Of a stretch of 64,000 nucleotides of DNA, positions 44,657 to 53,379 are shown one piece after another. The notes beneath the pieces were generated by a model. It saw nothing but the letters and a program-made list of their open reading frames with translations. It was not told the DNA's origin and ran no database searches. Origin of the DNA: JBICHN01 sp043101845 (GTDB taxonomy: Bacteria > Planctomycetota > Phycisphaerae > Phycisphaerales > UBA5793). Position numbers and translations under genes: made by a program. The stretch spans positions 1-64,000 of the forward strand of contig JBICHN010000004.1 of NCBI GenBank assembly GCA_043101845.1, given 5' to 3'. Position 1 is the stretch's first letter; every line of letters begins with the position of its first letter.

Positions 44657-44674
44657 GTTCACATTTTGGTGAAC
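44657..44674. promoter_or_regulatory. Palindromic operator between divergent regulators
   Basis: GTTCACATTTTGGTGAAC is a perfect 6-bp inverted repeat with a 6-bp AT-rich spacer. It lies 46 bp from the HTH gene start and 110 bp from the S24 repressor start, the natural site for repressor binding. The neighbourhood (44620-44670) is unusually AT-rich and must contain the minus-strand promoter. Confidence 0.65.
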
Positions 44675-44783
44675 ACGCCGCGGGGCGGACCGGCGGGTGG
44701 GTGGCTGCGTGAGTGGGACGGGTGGGCTCGGAATCGGGGCGGCGGAGGCAAGGGGAACCACGGGATCGCCCGGAGTGATCGTG

Positions 44784-45638
44784 ATGATCGGACAACGCAT
44801 CCGCGCCCGGCGCAACGAACTCGGCCTCACGCTCCAGCAGCTCGCCGACCGGGTCGACTGCGCGAAGGGCTACCTCTCGATGATCGAAACCGGCCGCCGC
44901 CCGGCGCCGTCGGAGGAGATGCTCGCGCGGCTCGAGTCGGCGCTGCTCCTCGAGGCCGGGCAGCTCGTCGCGTCGGCCCGCTGGGCCTCGACGCCGCCCG
45001 AGGTGCGCGAGCGCGTCGAGGCGATGGAGGCCCGCGACCGCCGCGCCCGCGCGCTCGCGAAGTCGCTCCTCGAAGCGGGGCGCGACCTCGACGCCCTGCT
45101 CGCGAACGGCGAACTCCGCCGACTCGTCGAAGATCAGGCGGCGAACATCGACGCGCCGACGCCGCTCCGCTATTCGATCCCCGTCATCAACCAGGTCGCT
45201 GCGGGCTATCCGCGCCACTTCACCGACCTCGACTACCCGGCCCGCGTCGCGGATGAATACATCGGCTGCCCCGATGTCGCCGACCCCCAGGCCTTCGCCG
45301 CCCGCGTCGTCGGCGACTCAATGGAGCCCGACTACCGCGAGGGCGACCTCGTCGTCTTCTCCCCCGACGCCGCGACGCCCGACGGCGCCGACTGCTTCGT
45401 CCGGCTCGAGCCCGACCACGAGACGACCTTCAAACGCGTCTACTTCGAGGGCGCCGATCGCGGCCTCATCCGCCTCCAGCCCCTCAACCCGACCTACGGC
45501 GCCCGCCTCGTCCGGCGCGAACAGGTCGCCGGCGTCTACGCCGCGGTGTTTGTCATGCGCCGAGTCCCGAACGGCGGCGCCGCCGGCGGCGGCGCATCCT
45601 CCGCCGCCGGTCGATCACGAGACGAACACGCGAAGTGA
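44784..45638 (+). CDS. XRE/S24 LexA-CI-type repressor
   Basis: A 284-residue regulator. Residues 1-60 are an XRE helix-turn-helix (LTLQQLADRVDCAKGYLSMI), followed by a helical linker. Residues about 130-265 are an S24 peptidase: a likely self-cleavage site Ala-Gly in INQVAAGYP, the nucleophile Ser in VGDSMEPDYREGDLVVF and the general-base Lys in TTFKRVYFE. Such proteins repress phage or SOS genes and self-cleave on RecA filaments. ATG 44784 has GGAG 8 nt upstream. It faces the HTH/ATPase operon across an operator. The tail is Gly/Ala-rich. Confidence 0.88.
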   Translation: MIGQRIRARRNELGLTLQQLADRVDCAKGYLSMIETGRRPAPSEEMLARLESALLLEAGQLVASARWASTPPEVRERVEAMEARDRRARALAKSLLEAGRDLDALLANGELRRLVEDQAANIDAPTPLRYSIPVINQVAAGYPRHFTDLDYPARVADEYIGCPDVADPQAFAARVVGDSMEPDYREGDLVVFSPDAATPDGADCFVRLEPDHETTFKRVYFEGADRGLIRLQPLNPTYGARLVRREQVAGVYAAVFVMRRVPNGGAAGGGASSAAGRSRDEHAK

Positions 45639-46077
45639 ACCGGAGCGGATCGGATGAACCACAGAGGCGCCGAGGCACAGAGAAGAGGGAAGAAGAAGAT
45701 GATGATGAAAGGGAAGGAAGAGTGAGAGGAGAAGCGACCGACGAACGAATCAAAACCAAAACGAGAACACGCCGGAGATGAGGCTCGGCGAATCTCCGGA
45801 TTCGGCGCGCGAATCACCCTTCGCGCCCGCTTGCGCTGGAGATGAAACTCGGCGAATCTCCGGATTCGGCGCCCGAGTGGCCGTTCGCGTCCGCATCCCG
45901 GGTGGAACAGGCCTCCGTGCCTGTTCGAATCTCGGCGAACGACGACAGGGCGCACGAGCGCTGCCGCCGACCTGCTCCCACCTCACACGCCGGAGATGAG
46001 GCTCGGGGAATCTCCGGATTCGACGGATACGCGCCCGACCATCGCGCAGCGCCCCTCGTCTCACCCATAGAGCCGCG

Positions 46078-46213
46078 TGCTTTGCACGGGGTCGAGGCGC
46101 AGCTCCCCCAACGGGGGCGGAGCCTCGAAGTTCGGCGTCGATCGCGCGCACGCCTCGCGACTCCGGGGGATTGCCCCCCGGCGCCGCGACCCCGCTCACA
46201 GAGCGCGGCTCTA
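46078..46213 (+). repeat. R4 cruciform element, copy 5
   Basis: Same orientation as copy 1 and likewise followed, 34 bp on, by an intact R7. Confidence 0.8.
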
Positions 46214-46247
46214 CGGGATGCGCGCCTTCGCGTGCGCCCGCTTGAAA

Positions 46248-46338
46248 AAGCCCCGGGTGCGAACCCGGTGGCCTGCCCGCTCAAAGGAGGCCAGCTCACG
46301 ATTGGACGAGCATGCCGCCGCATTCGCATGCGGGGCTT
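46248..46338 (+). repeat. R7 four-arm structured element, copy B
   Basis: 91 bp, the same length as copy A (13752-13842). Arm 1 reads CCGGGT-GCGA-ACCCGG: both pairing bases changed relative to copy A, preserving the stem. The long middle stem has two mismatches here. The outer arms AAGCCCC/GGGGCTT and arm 3 are identical. Confidence 0.75.
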
Positions 46339-46812
46339 GGGCGTACGAGTGTTTACGAACTCCCCGCGCTAAACGGGTCGACACGCCCCGGCTCGCTCGC
46401 TTGTGGGTGCGCTGCGCCGCTCGACGGTCGGAACCGGACCTCCGCGGGTCGGCGCTGCGCTTCGACCTCGCTCCAGTCCGGCTTGAGGACGATCTTCGAG
46501 GTGCTCGCGCGCCGTCCGACGATCGTCGTGCGATTCGACGCGACGCGTCGATTCAACGACAATCGTGCGCCAAGCCGGACTGGAGCGCGACGACGCGAAG
46601 CGTCGGCCGCGGAGGTCCGGTTCGGAATGGAGGACGGACGCTCCGCGCGACGGAAAGCGAACGCAGCGCGATCTCGCGCGTTGAACGGGGCGACACGCCC
46701 CGGCTCGCAGGCGCCGGCGCGATACGCGACGAGAAGACAACCCATGCACTCAGTTGCAAAGATCGGAGCGACTCACAACGCCACGCGCGCGATGGCGGCG
46801 ATCGTCAACTCG

Positions 46813-47520
46813 TCATGACGAGCTCGCTCCGCCGCCTCCCTCTCCCCGCTCCCGATCACGGCAATCCTTGGACGCCTGTCTCAACTGGCCGCACTCCGGG
46901 CAATGCAGCGATTCACCGCCGATGGTGTCGAGTCGATAGCCGCAGCGCCAGCAGATCTCCGCGTACCCGAGTTCATTGATCGCCCGCCACACCTGCCGCT
47001 CATACAAGGTTGCGCGACCGCGTTCACCGGGGCCGAAGTGGACCACCAGAAAGACGGCCACGACACCGAGCGGGCCCGCGAAAGCTCCCCATTCCGGCCC
47101 GAGCAGAGCGACCACGAAAACCATGACGACTCCGCCGGTCAGCGCCGGCTTCCACCATCCCTCGAAATCCGCCATACGGAAGCTCCCCGCCCGCTCTCGC
47201 AGGATCGCCTGCTCGACCGAGTTCAGCTCGAGTTCGGCGACAAGCGCGCGCACCGAAGCGGGCGCGAAGATCCATATGGATCGGTCGATTTCCCTCGACG
47301 GTTCATCCTCGGCATACGCCACGGGCGGCGTCGCGGCGCCGTGCACGATCGCGGACCCGATGAGCACGCCGGCGCCGACGACTCCCGTCCCGGCCCCGGC
47401 GAGCAAACAGGCGGTGCTCTCGAACGCCCAGCCAAGCCCGAACAGGACGCCCGCCATGCCGACGAGGAGCGCCCCGGCGGCGAACGACCAGACGAGTGTG
47501 TCGTTAGTATGAAGCCGCAT
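46813..47520 (-). CDS. Membrane protein with C-terminal zinc ribbon (paralogue 1)
   Basis: A 235-residue protein. Four hydrophobic segments (two near 10-60, two near 125-160) flank a soluble part with SIWIFAPASVRALVAELEL. The C-terminus carries the ribbon CWRCGYRLDT...CPECGQL (about 192-214). Start MRLHTNDTLVW at 47520 has GGAG 4-7 nt upstream. Its neighbour at 47574 shares the same plan and the motifs VFAP(A)S and YRLDTIG, so they are tandem duplicates. Function unknown. Confidence 0.7.
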   Translation of the reverse strand: MRLHTNDTLVWSFAAGALLVGMAGVLFGLGWAFESTACLLAGAGTGVVGAGVLIGSAIVHGAATPPVAYAEDEPSREIDRSIWIFAPASVRALVAELELNSVEQAILRERAGSFRMADFEGWWKPALTGGVVMVFVVALLGPEWGAFAGPLGVVAVFLVVHFGPGERGRATLYERQVWRAINELGYAEICWRCGYRLDTIGGESLHCPECGQLRQASKDCRDRERGEGGGGASSS

Positions 47521-47573
47521 GATCTCCGAATGGGCGTCCGAGCGCCTCCGCGATGAAACAGCTTCGTCCGCCG

Positions 47574-48236
47574 TCAATCCGCGGAAGCCACGACGGCCCC
47601 CTCATCTCCTACCTCGAGACTCCGTGTGGTCCGGACGGCCGCGCACTCCGGACAATGCGGCGATCCCTCGCCGATCGTGTCGAGCCGATAGCCGCACTTC
47701 AGGCAGACTTCGGCGAAGCCAAGGTCGACGATCGCCCGAAACAGCCGCCGCTCATACCGCGAAGTGAGTCGTCCGTCGTACCGATCCCACAGCGCGACAC
47801 CAACCGCCGCGGCGACGACGGGCGCGAGGACCATTGGCATCAGCGTCGCGATCACGAAGATCACGAGACCGAGCGCCAGATGTCGAGTGAACTGCGCGTG
47901 TTCCCAGACCATCGCCTGCTCGCCTGGCGTGAGCCGTAACTCCGAGGTCATCCTGCGCGGCGACGCCGGCGCGAAGACCCAGACGAATTCATCGAGTTCC
48001 CGCGCCTCGTGAGGCGGCCTGGCCGAACCGAGCGCTCGCAGCCGCACATCGAACGCATGCAGCAGGATTGAGCCGCTCGTGATCCATCCACCGGCCAGGC
48101 TCATTCCGTAGCCCGCGTAAAACCACGATTCCGTCTGCAGCGCATCTCCGAGCAGGACGAACATGCCGCCGATGACCGTCATGGTCACCCCGGCGATGAT
48201 CGACCAGTACGACGCTTCTCTCGATCGCGACGACAT
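47574..48236 (-). CDS. Membrane protein with C-terminal zinc ribbon (paralogue 2)
   Basis: A 220-residue paralogue of the protein at 46813: two N-terminal helices, the soluble block EFVWVFAPASPRRMTSELRL, two more helices, and the ribbon CLKCGYRLDT...CPECAAV near the end. Start ATG 48236 is 9 bp after a TACACT box; the much longer upstream frame is repeat DNA. It lies 53 bp before its duplicate on the same strand. Confidence 0.7.
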   Translation of the reverse strand: MSSRSREASYWSIIAGVTMTVIGGMFVLLGDALQTESWFYAGYGMSLAGGWITSGSILLHAFDVRLRALGSARPPHEARELDEFVWVFAPASPRRMTSELRLTPGEQAMVWEHAQFTRHLALGLVIFVIATLMPMVLAPVVAAAVGVALWDRYDGRLTSRYERRLFRAIVDLGFAEVCLKCGYRLDTIGEGSPHCPECAAVRTTRSLEVGDEGAVVASAD

Positions 48237-48245
48237 GATCTCGCG

Positions 48246-48251
48246 AGTGTA
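48246..48251 (-). promoter_or_regulatory. TACACT -10-like box, 9 bp before ATG (minus strand)
   Basis: Minus-strand TGGTACACTCGCGAGATC leads into ATG 48236. Confidence 0.55.
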
Positions 48252-48293
48252 CCAGATGTTCCTGCCCGACGCGCTGGCGGCGTCGACGCTCTC

Positions 48294-48709
48294 GTCGGGT
48301 GGAACAGGTTCGAGGCTCGGCGACGATGATCTTGCGTGCGTGCGTGTGCGTGCGCCTGCGCCGCTCGACGCTCGGAACCGGACCTCCGCGGGTCGGCGCT
48401 GCGCTTCGACCTCGCTCCAGTCCGACTTGGGGACGATTCTCGAGGTGTTCGCGCGCCGTCCGACGGTCGGCGCGCGAATCGTCGCGACGCGTCGTCTTCG
48501 ACGAGAATCGTGCGCCAAGCCGGACTGGAGCGCGACGACGCGAAGCGTCGGCCGCGGAGGTCCGGTTCGGAATGGAGGACGGACGCTCCGCGCGACGGAA
48601 AACGAACGCAGCGCGATCTCCCGCGTTAAACGGGGCGGCACGCCCCGGCTCGCGCGCACGCGCGCTCGCGCACTTCGTCTCTCCGTGACTCCGTGACTCC
48701 GTCTCTCTG
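48294..48709. repeat. Composite repeat: R6 remnant, R1 pair, R3, R2
   Basis: Modules: degraded R6 48294-48315; R1 (minus) 48364-48430; R1 (plus) 48517-48585 with internal CGACGC-GAA-GCGTCG; R3 (minus) 48619-48654; R2 (minus) 48671-48709, ending 9 bp from the polyferredoxin stop. The facing R1 pair and R3 repeat the arrangement at 46424-46708. Confidence 0.8.
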
Positions 48710-48718
48710 CCCCGCCCC

Positions 48719-50506
48719 TCACCCTCCACCCAGCATCGCATTCAACCGCGTGAGCTGCGCGCGGGTCATCGTGTACTCCGGATGCTTCTGCAGCACCGAG
48801 TTCCAGTACACGATCGCTTCGCGCACGCGGTCGTCGAGGATCATGACGCGCCCGATGTACACCGCGTTCTGGTCGCCCGGCGTCTCGTCGCCGATCGCGG
48901 CGACCATGGCCCCGAGCGCCGGGCCGTACTCGCCCCGCGCGAGAAACGCGTGCGACATGTTCTGCAGCATGCGCGGCGTGCGCGCGAGGCCGAGACCGCC
49001 GTACGCGAACGAATCGGCGCGATGGTAATGCGCGAGCGCCCGACCAACCTGCTCCGCCGTGTCCGCGCCGAGCGCGAGCTCGGGATTGAACAGCTCGTCG
49101 TACGCGAGCGTCTGCGTCATCTGCCGGTAGAAGTAGTCGCCGCGCCATCGATGCCACTGGACGAGCGCACTTTCGACGAGCAGCGCCCCGAGCCCGACCG
49201 CGACGACGAGCCACACGACGCCGACCGGCCGGAGCGACCCGGCGCGCTTGAGTTGAAACTTGTGAAAGCGCACATCCGCCTCGTTCACCGCCCGCCACGC
49301 CTTCCACAGAATGAAGGTGAGGCACCCCGCGACGCCGACCGCCATGAGCATCGGAATCACGCCGTACAACCCGCGGAACGCGAAGAAGCTGAGCAGGAAC
49401 ACGCCCGCGAGCGCGAACTCCTCGGGCCAGGTGAGGTCATACTTCCGCTTCGGCGCCTTGCCGCCGCGCTTCGGCGCGCCCTTCATGACCGCCGGCGCGC
49501 CGACGCCGAGATAGAGCGCCTCCTTCGGGCACACGCTCACGCAGTCCATGCACTTCATGCAGCCCGGGTCGACCACCATGCCGTAGGCGCGCACCTCTTC
49601 GCTCACGCGCACATTCGAAGTGCACACCGCGGTGCAGTGCCCGCAGCCCTCGCACGCATCGGTCACGCGGATGCGCACGGGCGAGAGTTTGTCGAGCGGC
49701 GCGAAGAAGCCGCCGTACGGACAGCCGTAGGTACAGAACCCCTTCGCGCCGAGAAAGTACACCGCGGCGAAGCCGCAGATGAAGAGAAACGGAATCGCGA
49801 TGAGCACCGTCGGGAAGGTGTCCCAGAACCCCGTCGTGAGCAGATGCTCGGTCGACCATCCCTCGAACGCGACGACCGGCTTGAGCCACGCCGCGACCTT
49901 CGTGTGCAGCTCCGGCGAGATCTTCTCGAGCGCCGGAAAGAGCGCGAAGCGCTTGAAGTTCGGCCACACGAACATGTAGAGCGCGAGCCCGAGCGGAAAC
50001 AGGATGAGCAGCCGCGAGCGGAACGCCTTCGGCCGCACGCCGACCTTCTTCATCATCCATCCGCACGCGTCCTGCAGGAGCACGACATGACATCCCCAGC
50101 CGCAGAAGAAGCGCCCGACGATGAGCGTGCTCGCGAGCGCGAGCGCGAAGAAGATGAACCCCGCGTTGATGTACCCGTACTCGAGCGTCTCCATCGCCTC
50201 GGACGGCTCGACCGGCGTGAGCGTGTACCCGCCGAACCATCCGAACTTCTTCGAGGCGAGCCAGAGTCCGATGTGCGCGAAGATGAGCAGCTGCACGGCG
50301 CCGAGCACGATCGCCCGCCGCTTCGCGTTCTTCGACGGCCGGATCCCTTCGGGTCTCGATTCGCCGGACGACCCGTTCGCGACGGGCAGCGAAACGCTCC
50401 GCCCCTTCTTCGGATTCTTCTGCGACGGCGCGGGCGCACCCCCGGCGTCCGGCGCACAGCGCCGCTTCGCCGCATCGCTCGTCGAAGGGGGTTCCGTCGG
50501 CGTCAT
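48719..50506 (-). CDS. Membrane polyferredoxin (NapH/CcoG-like) with C-terminal TPR-like region
   Basis: A 595-residue inner-membrane electron-transfer protein. A basic, disordered N-terminus of about 65 residues is followed by helices carrying FFCGWGCHVV and FCTYGCPYGG, the paired Cys loops of NapH/NosR/CcoG proteins. Two 4Fe-4S sites follow, CEGCGHCTAVC and CMKCMDCVSVCPK (near 295-335). After further helices the last 130 residues have a TPR-like helical pattern (DQNAVYIGRVMILDDRVREA). It probably moves electrons from quinol to a periplasmic or cofactor-assembly partner; none is adjacent. Confidence 0.82.
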   Translation of the reverse strand: MTPTEPPSTSDAAKRRCAPDAGGAPAPSQKNPKKGRSVSLPVANGSSGESRPEGIRPSKNAKRRAIVLGAVQLLIFAHIGLWLASKKFGWFGGYTLTPVEPSEAMETLEYGYINAGFIFFALALASTLIVGRFFCGWGCHVVLLQDACGWMMKKVGVRPKAFRSRLLILFPLGLALYMFVWPNFKRFALFPALEKISPELHTKVAAWLKPVVAFEGWSTEHLLTTGFWDTFPTVLIAIPFLFICGFAAVYFLGAKGFCTYGCPYGGFFAPLDKLSPVRIRVTDACEGCGHCTAVCTSNVRVSEEVRAYGMVVDPGCMKCMDCVSVCPKEALYLGVGAPAVMKGAPKRGGKAPKRKYDLTWPEEFALAGVFLLSFFAFRGLYGVIPMLMAVGVAGCLTFILWKAWRAVNEADVRFHKFQLKRAGSLRPVGVVWLVVAVGLGALLVESALVQWHRWRGDYFYRQMTQTLAYDELFNPELALGADTAEQVGRALAHYHRADSFAYGGLGLARTPRMLQNMSHAFLARGEYGPALGAMVAAIGDETPGDQNAVYIGRVMILDDRVREAIVYWNSVLQKHPEYTMTRAQLTRLNAMLGGG

Positions 50507-50644
50507 ATCGCTTTCAGTCGGTCCATTCGCGGCGTCGTCATCACGCCGTCATGAGGAACAGCCGGGAAGTTCGCTCGAGCCCGTGACCGCCGGGACGACT
50601 CACGCGCTCGCTCACCACCACTCAGCGTTCTATACGAACGAAAG

Positions 50645-50674
50645 ACGCCCCGGGGTCTTTCGACTCCGGGGCGT
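50645..50674 (-). terminator. Intrinsic terminator of the exported protein gene
   Basis: A 9-bp perfect stem ACGCCCCGG/CCGGGGCGT with a 12-nt loop lies 42 bp after the stop of the gene at 50716. On the minus strand it is followed by CTTTCGTTCG. Confidence 0.75.
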
Positions 50675-50715
50675 TTCGGATGAATTCAACACCACGCGAC
50701 CGAGCCGCTCCTCAC

Positions 50716-52272
50716 TTACTGGAGCAGGGCCGGGTTGCTCAGGAGGCATCCGTCCACGCCCACGGCCTGGAGGAAGCCGCCGCACACGCTCTGCGGCGCC
50801 GGTCCGGTGAAGACCGCTTCGCCGTTCGCGTCGAAGGTGCGCGGCGTGCCGACCTGGCGCGCCGTATGGTCGAGGTCGAGCACCGTGCCGCCGCAGGGCA
50901 GCCCCGGCGGGATCGCCTGCGAGCCGAGGTTGTTCGCGTACGCGAGCGCGACCTGCGTCCCCGGAGCGCCGCCCGACACCGTCACGGTGACCGTGCCCGG
51001 GCAGGTTCCGCTCACCGTCATGTCGAGGTCATACCCGCCGGCCGGGCCCCAGGTGACGCCGCTCACCGAGGTCGGGGCGCCGGGCTCGTAGAGCCCCGCG
51101 GTCGCGACGACATCGCCGGGCCCGCGGTTCGCGTTGAAGCGGAAGTTGTAGAGCGTGCCCCAGCGGATCGGGTTGCTGTCGGTCGACCAGGTGATCGCGC
51201 CGGACTCGACCGTCGCGTCCCACTGCTCGTTCGTGTAGTCCGGCTCGTTGCGGTGTTCGACCGCGTGGAAGCCGATGTTCGCGACATCGACGCCGTCGGG
51301 CAGCGGAATCGAGAACGACGAGATCTTGCGATCCATGTCGATGTTGAGCACCGCGTACTCGTAATGCCACGCCCCGCCGCCGAGATCATTCGCCTTCGCC
51401 GCGATGATCGCGCGGCCGTCGGGCGAGACGAATTCGATGACCGGGAGCTCCTGCGCGATCATCGTCTGCCGCGCGCCGGTCCAGGCGTCGATCGCGAAGC
51501 CGTCGTTCGGCCGCGTGCCCGAGCCGCTCATCGAGAAGTTCCACCAGCCGCCGGGCTGACCGTTCGGCGTGACGGGCTTCCACGAAGCGCTGTTCATGAC
51601 ATTGATGTCGTCGAGGATGACATAGTACCCCTCGCCGAAATACTGCGCGCCCTGGTTGAGCGCCGGGTCGAGGTCGTCGTCATGGACCTGGATGCGGCGG
51701 TCGACGGCGTCTTCGGCCCGCACGCCGCGCTGGAAGACGGAGCCCTGGTAGTTCCACTCGCCGGTCCACGGGTTCACTTCGTAGCGCGGGCCGAGGCCGC
51801 TCTGCGACGCGTTGAGGCTCGAGCTGTAGGTGTCCGTGCAGTTCTGGCCGAGCCAGTCGCCGGTGTAGTGGCCCGGCTCATAGATGCACTGGCCGCCGCA
51901 CTGCGTGTTGCCGAGCGCGTAGAAGCCGTGCTTGATCCACGACTGCCCGATCTGCTCGAAGCGGTCGTTCTTGAGGCGGTACATATTGCCCACGATGAAC
52001 GGGTGGCGGTTGTCGGGGCTCGCGAACCACATGAGGTCGCGGTTGCCGACATTCCACGAGGTCGTGGCGATCGACAGGCCGACGATGTCGCCGACCCGGC
52101 CGTACTGCTCGAGGTCGTAGAGCTGGCAGAACTTCATGTCCGGGCCGTCGTCGTCGCGGCCGGGGCCGTCCATGCCTTCGTTCACGGCGACGGGCTCGAC
52201 CTGCATGCCGCCGAGCAGCGCCGCGACGCCGAGGGCCGCCACGCCGCCGAACAGTGTCTTGATCTTCTTCAT
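50716..52272 (-). CDS. Large exported protein with C-terminal CPG/TSN-type module
   Basis: A 518-residue secreted protein. GGAGG precedes ATG 52272 by 9 nt. The signal peptide is MKKIKTLFGGVAALGVAALL. The body (about 40-400) is rich in Trp, Gly and Asn (WFASPDNRHPFIVGNMYRLK, GFYALGNTQCGGQCIYEPGH) with Cys pairs suggesting disulfides. It resembles cell-surface planctomycete proteins of unknown role. Residues about 415-518 are the shared C-terminal module: GTCPGTVTVTVSG, IPPGLPCGGTVLDL, SVCGGFLQAVG and the end CLLSNPALLQ. A strong terminator follows. Confidence 0.78.
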   Translation of the reverse strand: MKKIKTLFGGVAALGVAALLGGMQVEPVAVNEGMDGPGRDDDGPDMKFCQLYDLEQYGRVGDIVGLSIATTSWNVGNRDLMWFASPDNRHPFIVGNMYRLKNDRFEQIGQSWIKHGFYALGNTQCGGQCIYEPGHYTGDWLGQNCTDTYSSSLNASQSGLGPRYEVNPWTGEWNYQGSVFQRGVRAEDAVDRRIQVHDDDLDPALNQGAQYFGEGYYVILDDINVMNSASWKPVTPNGQPGGWWNFSMSGSGTRPNDGFAIDAWTGARQTMIAQELPVIEFVSPDGRAIIAAKANDLGGGAWHYEYAVLNIDMDRKISSFSIPLPDGVDVANIGFHAVEHRNEPDYTNEQWDATVESGAITWSTDSNPIRWGTLYNFRFNANRGPGDVVATAGLYEPGAPTSVSGVTWGPAGGYDLDMTVSGTCPGTVTVTVSGGAPGTQVALAYANNLGSQAIPPGLPCGGTVLDLDHTARQVGTPRTFDANGEAVFTGPAPQSVCGGFLQAVGVDGCLLSNPALLQ

Positions 52273-53379
52273 CTGGTTCAATCCTCCGGTAGCTGGAGCC
52301 CGCCATCGGCCATGGAAGCGCGGGTCACGCCGCCTCGCCGAGCACGCATCGCGTTGAGTGCGATTTGACGAACGGAACTGATGGAACTCACCCTGTTGAG
52401 TGGACGCAACCACAACCCCCACCACGATCGCGTCGCTCAAGGGAGTATCCACGATCGCGCGCGAGGGGTCAACCCTGAAGTCCAGGGCACGGAAAAACGG
52501 CCCCGAAGCCGCTCCCGAGCCATTCCTCCCTCCCGATAACATGTGCGCCGAAGCCTTTATTCTGGCGGAAAATCGAAAAGACACGCCCGCGAAAAATACA
52601 ATCGCCGGGGCCGCCCCGATACGGCCCCGGCGTGTCTTGGACCCGCTCCCCGATCATCCACCCTCTACCCCGACCGACTGACCCCCATCAAATCTCCGTC
52701 TCCCGCCGACGCTTCCCTCCGTGGGTGACTCGAAGCGGCCGAGCTGAGTCTCCTCCACAGGCCGCTCAGGACTCCACGCACGCCCGTCCACATGCCTGCT
52801 CAGCCCGGCCGTTGGGCGCCCGACTCCACGAACCCGCGCACGAGCCCGCCGAATCGAGCCTCCTCCTCCACTCCGCGCTCGAACCCCGAACTCAAAACTC
52901 GTCCCGGGGAGTTCTCACACAACTCCAACCCATACATCGACGGCCGTCACGACGACCGCGGGCGCGTCACTCCACTCGCTCCGCCCCGCCCCCGTCTCTC
53001 TTATTCAGTCATTCACTTCTTCGCGATTCAGAACGAACAAGACCCTCCACCCGAGTCGCGAAACCGAGAACGAATCAACCAACCGACCGACCGACCCGTA
53101 CGCCCTGACGAACGGGGAGAACTCCCCGAGGACATCAGGACACGAACGAGTCGCATGGAAAGATTCGCGGCGAGGCGCCGCCCGGTTCCGATGAAATGAT
53201 CGAATTCACGCGGCCTGAACTTGGCGCGCTACGGCGCCCGGCGAGGGGTCGCATCGGGCGCGCGAGGCGTCTAAGGTCCGCCGCGAAAGACGCTTTCATC
53301 GCACGCCGCTCGCGCTTCACCGGCCCCGCGGCGGCGCTTCGCCATCCGCACGACTCAAGCCCCGCTGCTTCTCGGAGCC
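52273..53379. other. 1.1-kb stretch without a recognised gene
   Basis: Promoter DNA for two divergent exported-protein genes must lie at its ends. The middle is pyrimidine-rich on the plus strand (many TCC, CCGAC and ACTCC words) with a CCGACCGACCGACC run near 53082-53096 and no R1-R8 module. Open frames at 52632-53108 and 52792-53199 overlap in different frames and have shadow-like composition. A degraded gene or an unrecognised RNA is possible. Confidence 0.5.

Larger units (their letters stand above)
45655..46708. repeat. Largest composite repeat block (R8, R5, R6, R4, R7, R3, R1)
   Basis: Modules: R8 45655-45690; R5 45770-45808; R5 (degraded) 45837-45871; R6 45898-45930; R5 45989-46023; R4 46078-46213; R7 46248-46338; R3 (minus) 46355-46400; R1 (minus) 46424-46485; R1 (plus) 46572-46637; R3 (minus) 46675-46708. 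No gene is present in 45639-46812 (1.17 kb). This block sits between the repressor and the zinc-ribbon pair. Confidence 0.85.

Noticed and set aside
44784..45638. Calling the S24 repressor LexA
   Set aside because: The DNA-binding part is XRE-type rather than the LexA winged helix, and the setting is phage-like, so I keep the general name.
45655..46708. CRISPR array
   Set aside because: Repeats are of several kinds, unevenly spaced, longer than CRISPR repeats and without unique spacers of constant length; no cas genes.
47574..49325. 583-codon minus-strand frame as one protein
   Set aside because: The part upstream of 48236 runs through R1, R3 and R2 repeats and antisense to the polyferredoxin gene end; a promoter box marks the real start.
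52632..53199. Two overlapping plus-strand open frames of 158 and 135 codons
   Set aside because: Different frames over the same DNA, no ribosome site, and Pro/Arg/Ser-rich composition unlike the real genes here.
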